Positions 1-5,537 of a stretch of 14,823 nucleotides of DNA are shown here, in pieces. This stretch comes from Desulfobacterales bacterium. Its GTDB lineage: Bacteria; Desulfobacterota; DSM-4660; Desulfatiglandales; JALVZP01. The stretch spans positions 1-14,823 of the forward strand of contig JALVZP010000036.1 of NCBI GenBank assembly GCA_027037575.1. The letters are read 5' to 3'. Under the pieces are notes generated by a model. That model saw nothing but the letters and a program-made list of their open reading frames with translations, made no database searches and had not been told where the DNA came from. A program made the translations under genes and the position numbers. How positions within the stretch are numbered: the first letter of the stretch is position 1; every line of letters begins with the position of its first letter.

Positions 1-971
1 TCTCCACTTAGTGCCTTTTTGCCTATCTTTTCATGGTCATATGTCTGAACCCATCCGTACAGCCTGTAGTTTCCACTCATTCCTCTTATTGTGGGGGAGT
101 ATGTGATCTGTCCTGCAACAAATGGGTGTCTAAAGAAGTTGCTCCATTTGTCTTTTTGTCTTTCTTCAGGATTTCTTGGATATGATGAGGATTGAATTAT
201 TGCTGTGAAGGTAAGGTCTTTAAGTTTTTTTATGCAGCTTGGGTTGTAGTTTACTATTAGTATTGGTCCATATTCATCTTCGCTATCAAGCATTGGGTTG
301 TTTACAAATGGCTTTCCTACAAATTGGCTGTGTTCATCATTTGCAAATTCGTTTGCATCAAGAACTACAAATGGCTCTGTCTTTCCAAATGTGATGGATA
401 GTGTGTCATTAAATAAGCTCTGTGTGTAGTATGCCTCAAGGACATCTATTTCGCTATCGTCTGGGTTGTCGTCATTTAGTGTGTTCAGGTCTGCAAATAG
501 TGCTCCTGCTTCTTCCAAGTATTCATCTGCTCCATTTCCTTCTGCTGCATGTATCCTCATGTATATTTCTCCTTTTTTTGCTGGTTTCCAGCTAAGTTCT
601 ATGTCTGCGTTGTATCCTGCTCCATCTGGGTTTGAAAAGTGGTTCCAGTTTCTATCTATCTCTATATCGCTGCTACTTGCTGCCTGATAGTATGTTATTA
701 CTTCTCCATGTATGGATAGGGTTCCAAATCTCTTTTTTATGTTTTCTATTGTCTTCTTTACCTCCTTTACTTCCTGTATCTCTTTTCTCATCTCTTCTTC
801 TTTCTTTTCCTTTTTTTCTATCTTTTCTTCGAGCTGCTCTACTCTCTTCCTTAAAAGTTCTATCTGTTTGTAAAGTGCTTTTATCTCTTCTTTTTCGTCT
901 GCATATAAAGGAGTTTGCATTATAAGTGCTACACAAAGGATGGCCAAAAGAAGTAATTTTAGTTTTTTCAT
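1..971 (-). CDS. OprB-like carbohydrate-selective porin, partial (3' end beyond window)
   Basis: An outer-membrane beta-barrel porin, probably for passive uptake of small solutes. I read 323 codons from ATG at 969-971 to the window edge without a stop. Residues 1-24 form a signal peptide with a basic start, a Leu-rich core and a Tyr-Ala end. Residues 27-80 are a charged Glu/Lys coiled coil, expected in the periplasm before the barrel. From about residue 85 alternating polar and hydrophobic strands begin. Stretches such as LSWKP (126-130), DVLEAYYTQ (176-184), TFGKTEP (194-200) and FANDEHSQF (209-217) follow the pattern I associate with OprB-family porins. The start is supported by GGAGG at 979-983, 7 nt upstream. 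Asn is coded by AAC in 14 of 19 cases, unlike the AAT-rich neighbours, suggesting high expression. Family membership is from remembered pattern; the transported substrate is unknown. Confidence 0.75.
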   Translation of the reverse strand, partial: MKKLKLLLLAILCVALIMQTPLYADEKEEIKALYKQIELLRKRVEQLEEKIEKKEKKEEEMRKEIQEVKEVKKTIENIKKRFGTLSIHGEVITYYQAASSSDIEIDRNWNHFSNPDGAGYNADIELSWKPAKKGEIYMRIHAAEGNGADEYLEEAGALFADLNTLNDDNPDDSEIDVLEAYYTQSLFNDTLSITFGKTEPFVVLDANEFANDEHSQFVGKPFVNNPMLDSEDEYGPILIVNYNPSCIKKLKDLTFTAIIQSSSYPRNPEERQKDKWSNFFRHPFVAGQITYSPTIRGMSGNYRLYGWVQTYDHEKIGKKALSG

Positions 972-997
972 GGCAAAACCTCCTTTTTCCAAAAAAT

Positions 998-1050
998 AAA
1001 GGCCAAGAAGGCCTTTTTAGCTTCATGCTTTTTTAGACCTTCCTGGCCTT
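998..1050 (-). promoter_or_regulatory. Porin leader hairpin, attenuator-like or mRNA-stabilising
   Basis: In the minus-strand transcript, arms at 1036-1050 and 999-1013 can form a 15-bp stem with only two G-U wobbles, closing a 22-nt loop. An A then six U residues follow at once (991-998), as in an intrinsic terminator. A smaller exclusive hairpin is also possible: AAAGGCC (1010-1016) with GGCCTTT (998-1004) around a 5-nt loop, with the same U tract. The structure sits between the predicted transcription start near 1057 and the ribosome binding site at 979-983, so it should be part of the porin mRNA leader. It could be a conditional terminator, a 5' stability element, or a terminator for antisense read-through from maf. 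Confidence 0.6.
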
Positions 1051-1063
1051 ATTTTCAGGAACA

Positions 1064-1092
1064 TAAATATCAAATAATACTTGGGATGTCAA
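1064..1092 (-). promoter_or_regulatory. Sigma-70-type promoter of the porin gene
   Basis: Read on the minus strand, TTGACA (1087-1092) is followed by exactly 17 nt and then TATTTA (1064-1069). The -35 box is a perfect consensus match. Transcription would start near 1057, giving a leader of about 85 nt that contains the hairpin described at 998-1050. Confidence 0.6.
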
Positions 1093-1118
1093 CTGGCTGT
1101 CCGGATCAAAAATCAGCT

Positions 1119-1146
1119 AAGCCCAGAGATATCTCTGCCTGGGTTT
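1119..1146. promoter_or_regulatory. Dyad between divergent promoters (operator or minus-strand terminator)
   Basis: A perfect 14-nt palindrome CAGAGATATCTCTG (1124-1137) is embedded in a larger imperfect inverted repeat, AAGCCCAG (1119-1126) with CTGGGTTT (1139-1146). It lies between the -35 boxes of the porin promoter and the tRNA promoter, a usual place for a regulator site. It might instead form a hairpin ending transcripts that run from maf through the tRNA region, but the T tract after it on the minus strand is short and offset (about 1107-1112). Confidence 0.35.
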
Positions 1147-1162
1147 GAATATCCTTTTTTCA

Positions 1163-1190
1163 TTGACAATCTCAAATATATGTGTATTCT
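1163..1190 (+). promoter_or_regulatory. Promoter of tRNA-Val
   Basis: TTGACA at 1163-1168, a 16-nt spacer, then TATTCT at 1185-1190. The start would fall near 1197, eight bases ahead of the mature tRNA 5' end. It is divergent from the porin promoter, about 70 bp away. Confidence 0.5.
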
Positions 1191-1204
1191 CTAATATAGA
1201 GATT

Positions 1205-1276
1205 GGGCACGTAGCTCAGGGGGAGAGCGCTACCCTGACACGGTAGAGGTCCCGAGTTCAAATCTCGGCGTGCCCA
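1205..1276 (+). tRNA. tRNA-Val, anticodon GAC
   Basis: A full cloverleaf can be drawn. The acceptor stem is GGGCACG with CGTGCCC, the D stem GCTC with GAGC, and the anticodon stem CTACC with GGTAG. The anticodon loop CTGACAC has GAC at positions 34-36. The T stem is CCGAG with CTCGG around TTCAAAT, and the discriminator base is A. The 3' CCA is not encoded, so it must be added by the CCA-adding enzyme. Six T residues (1277-1282) follow at once and probably serve as the terminator. The 3' end is only 7 nt from the stop codon of the convergent maf gene. Confidence 0.95.
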
Positions 1277-1283
1277 TTTTTTA

Positions 1284-1895
1284 TTATGGAAACTTCCTCA
1301 GTGCCCCTAACCTTTTTAAAGCAAAAATTACCTCACAAACAGGAAGTCCTACTACATTTGTATATGATCCATTAATGCTTTTTATCATAAAAGAGCCGAT
1401 TCCTTGAACAGCATAGGCTCCTGCCTTATCAAAAGGCTCCCCTGTTTCAAGATATGCATCAATCTCTTCTTCAGATAGTTCCCTGATCCTTACCCTTGAT
1501 TCTACTGCCTCTATATAGGATAAATCTCCTCCTGGATCAATTATGCAAAATCCTGTAATAACTGTATGTTCCCTTCCACTGAGAAATTTAAGCATATGCT
1601 TTGCGTCATCATAGTCCTTTGGCTTTCCAAACAGCCTCCCATCAACTATGACAATAGTGTCTGCACCAAGTATCCACCCATCCTTTAACCTATCATATAC
1701 CTCCATTGCCTTTTCTTTTGCCATACTCATTGCAAATTCTCTAAAATCCTCAGTCCCATCAAATTTTTCATCTACTCTACTTGGAATAACCTTAAATGGA
1801 ATCCTCAGGTTTAAAAGAAGCTCCCTTCTTCTTGGAGAAGAAGATGCAAGTATTAAAGGATATTCCTTTGAAATACTTTTAAATTTAAATCTCAT
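1284..1895 (-). CDS. maf: Maf-family nucleoside triphosphate pyrophosphatase (YhdE-like dTTP/UTP type)
   Basis: It hydrolyses non-canonical or pyrimidine NTPs to the NMP and pyrophosphate in the cytoplasm, a house-cleaning role. The 203 residues fit the family (about 190-210). The N-terminal signature LILASSSPRRREL spans residues 14-26, with the substrate-binding SSSPRR at 18-23. The catalytic Asp is in GADT (77-80), followed by GKPKD (90-94). The motif DKAGAYAVQG (156-165) is of the YhdE dTTP/UTP type rather than the YceF m7GTP type, so a pyrimidine-specific enzyme is inferred. The ATG lies inside the last codons of tatD, overlapping by 11 nt, and no strong ribosome binding site is visible, so translational coupling is likely. 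The gene converges on tRNA-Val. Confidence 0.93.
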   Translation of the reverse strand: MRFKFKSISKEYPLILASSSPRRRELLLNLRIPFKVIPSRVDEKFDGTEDFREFAMSMAKEKAMEVYDRLKDGWILGADTIVIVDGRLFGKPKDYDDAKHMLKFLSGREHTVITGFCIIDPGGDLSYIEAVESRVRIRELSEEEIDAYLETGEPFDKAGAYAVQGIGSFMIKSINGSYTNVVGLPVCEVIFALKRLGALRKFP

Positions 1896-2655
1896 CTATG
1901 TTAAATAGCCTTTTTGTATTCTCTGTGATCTTCTGAGAAACAATATCAAATTCAATTCCCTTTATAAGAGAGATCTCCTGTGCAACAAATTTTACAAAAG
2001 ATGGTTCATTCTTCTTCCCCCTTTTCTGATAAGGAGTAAGAAATGGCGAGTCTGTTTCAATAAGAAGATAATCCAAGGCAATATCTGAAACAACTCTTCT
2101 TATCTTGGATGCCTTGCTATATGTTACTGTTCCAGGAATAGATATATAAAATCCCATTTCTATGAATCTTTTTGCAAGCTCTGAATCGCCAGAAAAACAG
2201 TGAATAACCCCTCTTATTCCATATTTATTTACTGCCTCTTTTAATATTTCATATACCTGATCATGTGCCTCCCTGTCATGGATGATTACAGGAAGATTTA
2301 ATCTTCCTGTAATATCAAGCTGTTTTTTTAAGACATCTATCTGGATATCTTTAGGAGAATAATTTTTATAAAAATCAAGTCCAATTTCTCCCCATGCAAT
2401 CACCTTCTTTTCTGATGAAAGGGAAACAAGTCTTTCAAGCTGATCTTCTGTTACTTTCTTTGCATTGTGTGGATGAAATCCTACTGCTGCATATATACCA
2501 TCATATCTTTTTGCTATTTCAATTGCCTTAATTGAACTTTTTAGATCAATGCCAACAGTGATGATCCCTTTTACTCCTTCCTTTTTTGCCCTTTCTATAA
2601 TTTCATCCAGATCCTTTTTAAATACATCTAAATGGGCATGGGAATCTATTAGCAT
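1885..2655 (-). CDS. tatD: TatD-family metal-dependent deoxyribonuclease
   Basis: A TIM-barrel metallohydrolase of the TatD/YcfH family, acting as a 3'-5' DNase in the cytoplasm and implicated in DNA repair or turnover. Counting from ATG at 2653-2655 it is 256 residues, normal for the family. The metal ligands are present: H6 and H8 in DSHAHLD, E90 in WGEIGLDFY, H126 in PVIIHDRE, H152 in IHCFSG, and D202 in IETDSPFLTP. A GTG codon lies immediately upstream (2656-2658). I prefer the ATG because GAGGAG at 2664-2669 is then 8 nt away instead of 5. It is the first gene of a two-gene operon with maf. Confidence 0.94.
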   Translation of the reverse strand: MLIDSHAHLDVFKKDLDEIIERAKKEGVKGIITVGIDLKSSIKAIEIAKRYDGIYAAVGFHPHNAKKVTEDQLERLVSLSSEKKVIAWGEIGLDFYKNYSPKDIQIDVLKKQLDITGRLNLPVIIHDREAHDQVYEILKEAVNKYGIRGVIHCFSGDSELAKRFIEMGFYISIPGTVTYSKASKIRRVVSDIALDYLLIETDSPFLTPYQKRGKKNEPSFVKFVAQEISLIKGIEFDIVSQKITENTKRLFNIDEI

Positions 2656-2689
2656 CACAAGCTCTCCTCATTCGAAATTTCCTTTAAAT

Positions 2690-2698
2690 ATTATACCA
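2690..2698 (-). promoter_or_regulatory. Extended -10 promoter of the tatD-maf operon
   Basis: On the minus strand TGG immediately precedes a perfect TATAAT (2690-2695), forming an extended -10 element. The position expected for a -35 box (2713-2718) reads CCCTAA, a poor match, which extended -10 promoters tolerate. Transcription would start near 2683, about 28 nt before the tatD ATG. Confidence 0.5.
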
Positions 2699-2731
2699 AA
2701 ATAACTTGCTACTTAGGGCTTTAAGGTGGAA

Positions 2732-3190
2732 TTACTCTTCCATAACCCTTTTCTCCAGTCTTTGAATGCGATACAGTATGTCAGCCGTGATCTTCTCTTC
2801 CCTCTTTATCCTTTCCATCTCCTGCGAAATGTTTTTCATCTGAAAGACAAGCTGATCTATCCTGTGATTTGTTTCATCAATCCTTCTGTTTGTTTCATCG
2901 ATTTTTTCAGTAAGCTCACTCCTTACAGATTCTATTTTCTTATCTGTTGCTGTGATCTTTTCAATTAGCTCGCTTCTAATAGCATCTATCCTCCTGCTCT
3001 GATCCACAAGGTGTTGATTCATATTGTCAAGCCTTTTGTTTACATCATCGACTCTTTTGTTTACGTCATCAATTCTCTTGTTTGTAAACTCAAGTCTTAC
3101 CTGGAGATCTTTGATACTTTCCTTGATCTCATTTAGCTCAGGAACAATCATCTCCTTCAGTGCGGAAACTATGGCTTCTCTTATGTCCAT
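2732..3190 (-). CDS. Small coiled-coil protein of unknown function
   Basis: 152 residues, with no named family recognised. A short N-terminal helix (residues 1-20, MDIREAIVSALKEMIVPEL) is followed by an almost unbroken heptad coiled coil from about 21 to 148. The heptads are strikingly regular in two places: NKRIDDV-NKRVDDV-NKRLDNM (about 38-58) and IDETNRR-IDETNHR (about 97-110). An RSEL-EKI block also recurs 20 residues apart. There is no signal peptide, membrane span or catalytic motif. Frequent polar Asn at core positions suggests a multimeric rod or an adaptor. The start has AAGGGG about 5 nt upstream. It is divergent from the SDH protease gene and sits upstream of tatD. A scaffold, tail-fibre-like or regulatory rod is possible; function cannot be assigned. 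Confidence 0.8.
   Translation of the reverse strand: MDIREAIVSALKEMIVPELNEIKESIKDLQVRLEFTNKRIDDVNKRVDDVNKRLDNMNQHLVDQSRRIDAIRSELIEKITATDKKIESVRSELTEKIDETNRRIDETNHRIDQLVFQMKNISQEMERIKREEKITADILYRIQRLEKRVMEE
3020..3082 (-). repeat. Three in-frame 21-bp repeats in the coiled-coil gene
   Basis: Units at 3062-3082, 3041-3061 and 3020-3040 each encode one heptad, NKR-(I/V/L)-D-(D/N)-(V/M). Two further 21-bp units of the same kind lie at 2883-2903 and 2862-2882. The DNA identity between units suggests growth by tandem duplication, and the array could vary in copy number. Confidence 0.6.
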
Positions 3191-3286
3191 AGGTGCCCCT
3201 TCTTAACATATGGATTTTACAAACAAAATAATAGCCAATTCTAAAAGTAAAAAAAAGGATTTTCTTTGAACTGGGGGGTTTACATC

Positions 3287-3315
3287 TTGGAGGCATTAAT
3301 CATTTATGATAGAAT
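3287..3315 (+). promoter_or_regulatory. Possible promoter of the SDH protease-radA operon
   Basis: TAGAAT (3310-3315) is a good -10 element. It lies 17 nt after TTGGAG (3287-3292), a weak -35 match. An alternative is TTTACA (3279-3284) with TATGAT (3305-3310), but that spacer is 20 nt. Transcription would begin near 3322, leaving about 20 nt of leader before the ATG at 3343. This also argues against the upstream TTG at 3316 as start. Confidence 0.35.
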
Positions 3316-3342
3316 TTGAAAAAAATTATGGAGGGAGGAGTA

Positions 3343-4170
3343 ATGAGTGGGTTCGATATTTTTTGGCTATTTTTTATACTTATAAGTCTTCAGCCCCTAT
3401 TGAGACAGAGATTTTTAGAAGCAGCAAGGCAGAGGATGATAGAGAAGATAGAGAAGCTGAGAGGATCAAGGGTGATATTACTTGTTCATAGACAGGAGAC
3501 AATGAGCTTTTTAGGTTTTCCTATAATGAGGTTTATTGATGTAAATGATTCTGAGCAGGTTATAAGGGCAATTCATCTTACTGATGAAGATGTCCCTATA
3601 GATATTATCCTTCATACCCCGGGTGGTCTTGTCCTTGCAGCCCTTCAGATTGCAAAGGCATTAAAGAGACATAAGGCAAAAACTACAGCATTTATTCCTC
3701 ATTATGCAATGAGTGGCGGGACACTTATTGCGCTTGCTGCTGATGAGATTATCATGGACGAGCATGCAGTATTAGGGCCAGTAGATCCACAACTTGGACA
3801 ACAGCCTGCTGCATCTATTGTAAAGGTAAAAAAGGAAAAACCAATTGATAAGATAAGTGATCAAACACTTATTATGGCAGATATAGCAGAGAAGGCACTT
3901 AATCAGATGAAAAATCAGCTAAAGGATCTCCTTTCAGGAAGGTATCCAGAAGATAAGGTTGAAGAATTAGCAGAGATTTTATCTCAAGGAAGATGGACAC
4001 ATGACTATCCTATTACATGTGAAGAAGCAAAAAAACTTGGTCTTCCAGTAAGCACAGATATGCCAGTAGAGATATATCAGCTGATGAACCTATTTCCACA
4101 GCCATTAAAGCAACAACCTTCTGTAATATATGAACCAACCCCTCGAAGGTTAGAGGGAGAAAATAAATAG
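3343..4170 (+). CDS. Membrane-anchored SDH-family (ClpP/crotonase-fold) serine protease
   Basis: 275 residues. A hydrophobic N-terminal segment (about 4-20) should anchor the protein, followed by a basic amphipathic helix (21-42). The rest has the ClpP/SppA/crotonase fold: LLVHRQE (46-52), an oxyanion-type HTPGG loop (91-95), then the nucleophile elbow AMSGGT with Ser124, and DEHAVLGPVDPQ (139-150). This matches the serine dehydrogenase proteinase (SDH, PF01972-like) group, related to SppA and to NfeD-associated proteases. The natural substrate is unknown; cleavage of membrane-associated peptides is plausible. I chose ATG 3343 over TTG 3316 or ATG 3328 because GGAGGGAGGAG (3330-3340) lies directly upstream of it. 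It is the first gene of a five-gene operon, and radA begins 3 nt after its stop. Confidence 0.85.
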   Translation: MSGFDIFWLFFILISLQPLLRQRFLEAARQRMIEKIEKLRGSRVILLVHRQETMSFLGFPIMRFIDVNDSEQVIRAIHLTDEDVPIDIILHTPGGLVLAALQIAKALKRHKAKTTAFIPHYAMSGGTLIALAADEIIMDEHAVLGPVDPQLGQQPAASIVKVKKEKPIDKISDQTLIMADIAEKALNQMKNQLKDLLSGRYPEDKVEELAEILSQGRWTHDYPITCEEAKKLGLPVSTDMPVEIYQLMNLFPQPLKQQPSVIYEPTPRRLEGENK

Positions 4171-4173
4171 CCT

Positions 4174-5529
4174 ATGCCAAAGCAGAATACTATATTTATA
4201 TGTGAAAGCTGTGGATATCAGAGTCCAAAATGGATGGGAAGATGTCCTGAATGTGGTGAGTGGAATAGCATTGTTGAAAAGGTATTGGAAAAAGAACAAA
4301 AAAGATCAGATCTTTCCCATAGGATCTTTTCTCCAGAGCCAATAGATCAGGTCTCTATTGAAAAAGAATTTAGGATAAAAACAGAAATAGAGGAATTTGA
4401 TAGGATACTTGGAGGGGGAATAATACCAGGATCTGTCATCCTTATAGGAGGAGATCCCGGTATTGGAAAATCTACACTTATGCTTCAGGTATTGAATATC
4501 CTTGCCCAAAAAGGTCTTATCTGCCTTTATCTTTCAGGTGAAGAATCTGCTCAGCAGATAAAGATGAGGGCAGATAGATTGGGTGTGAAATCATCCAGCC
4601 TATATGTATCTACAGGAACGAATTTGGAGGATCTATTAGAAATCTTAAGAGAGCTTAAGCCTCAAATACTTGTAGTAGATTCTATCCAGACACTCTATAC
4701 TGAAAATATTGTATCTGCACCAGGAAGCATTAACCAGATAAGGGAGGTAACATATAGGCTCCAGTTAGTAGCAAAGCAATCTGGGATGACTATCTTCCTT
4801 ATAGGACATGTTACAAAGGAAGGAGTTATTGCAGGGCCAAAGGTATTGGAGCATCTGGTAGATACAGTCCTCTATTTCGAAGGAGATTCAAATCATATAT
4901 ACAGGATATTAAGGGCTGTTAAGAACAGATATGGTTCCACAAATGAGATTGGCGTTTTTGAGATGAAGGATACAGGCCTTCATGAGATTGATAATCCATC
5001 AAAGATATTTCTGGAACAGAGGCCTGAAGGAACATCAGGCTCTGTAGTAGTTCCATGTATGGAAGGGACAAGACCAGTATTTCTTGAGATACAAGCACTT
5101 GTAAGTCCTTCCTTCTTGGGTGTTCCAAGAAGGACTACTGTAGGGGTTGACCACAATAAGGTATCTCTCCTCGTTGCAGTTTTGTGGAAAAGGCTTGGGC
5201 TTAGGCTTTCAGACCATGATATATTTGTGAATGTGGCAGGTGGAATAAGGGTAGATGAACCAGCAGTAGATCTTGGGATTGTTACTTCCATTATTTCGAG
5301 TTTTTTGGATAGGCCAGTATCAAAGGATATTGTAGTATTCGGAGAGGTAGGGCTTGCAGGTGAGGTAAGGGGTGTAAACAAGGCAGAATTAAGGATAAGA
5401 GAGGCAGTAAAACTTGGTTTTTCCAGGTGTATAACAGCAAAGATGGGAGTTTCGGATATTTCAAAGGTTCTCCCAATAGAGATAATAACTATTAATTCTG
5501 TCCAACAGCTTTATGATCTTTTATTTTAA
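4174..5529 (+). CDS. radA: DNA repair protein RadA (Sms), branch migration ATPase
   Basis: A RecA-like helicase that processes recombination intermediates by branch migration alongside RecA. The 451 residues match the usual length and all domains are present. The zinc finger has C10, C13, C24 and C27. The Walker A motif is GDPGIGKST (93-101) and Walker B is ILVVDS (165-170). The RadA-specific KNRYGSTNE is at 250-258, and the C-terminal Lon-protease-like domain (about 300-440) contains GGIRVDEPAVDLG (356-368). RadA normally lacks the Lon catalytic Ser-Lys pair; here the region fits that pattern. The start is 3 nt after the protease stop with no close ribosome binding site, so coupled translation is likely. 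Residues 34-65 form the usual charged linker. Confidence 0.97.
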   Translation: MPKQNTIFICESCGYQSPKWMGRCPECGEWNSIVEKVLEKEQKRSDLSHRIFSPEPIDQVSIEKEFRIKTEIEEFDRILGGGIIPGSVILIGGDPGIGKSTLMLQVLNILAQKGLICLYLSGEESAQQIKMRADRLGVKSSSLYVSTGTNLEDLLEILRELKPQILVVDSIQTLYTENIVSAPGSINQIREVTYRLQLVAKQSGMTIFLIGHVTKEGVIAGPKVLEHLVDTVLYFEGDSNHIYRILRAVKNRYGSTNEIGVFEMKDTGLHEIDNPSKIFLEQRPEGTSGSVVVPCMEGTRPVFLEIQALVSPSFLGVPRRTTVGVDHNKVSLLVAVLWKRLGLRLSDHDIFVNVAGGIRVDEPAVDLGIVTSIISSFLDRPVSKDIVVFGEVGLAGEVRGVNKAELRIREAVKLGFSRCITAKMGVSDISKVLPIEIITINSVQQLYDLLF

Positions 5530-5537
5530 AAGATGAG

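Noticed and set aside
466..925. Two plus-strand open frames opposite the porin gene
   Set aside because: They are antisense to a well-supported porin frame and encode Ser/Leu-rich stretches typical of the complement of Lys/Glu-rich coding sequence.
673..1026. Minus-strand frame with ATG inside the porin leader loop, as a leader peptide or separate gene
   Set aside because: It runs out of frame through the porin signal peptide and coiled coil, has no binding site, and its composition is that of a shadow frame.
1205..1283. tRNA-Val 3' end as an integration attachment site
   Set aside because: No integrase gene and no repeat of the tRNA 3' end were seen in the window; neighbours are ordinary chromosomal genes.
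2862..3082. CRISPR-like array
   Set aside because: The 21-bp units are contiguous, in frame and encode heptads; there are no spacers and no cas genes.
3316..3342. TTG 3316 or ATG 3328 as the start of the SDH protease
   Set aside because: GGAGGGAGGAG lies between them and ATG 3343, and the likely -10 element would place the transcript start downstream of 3316.
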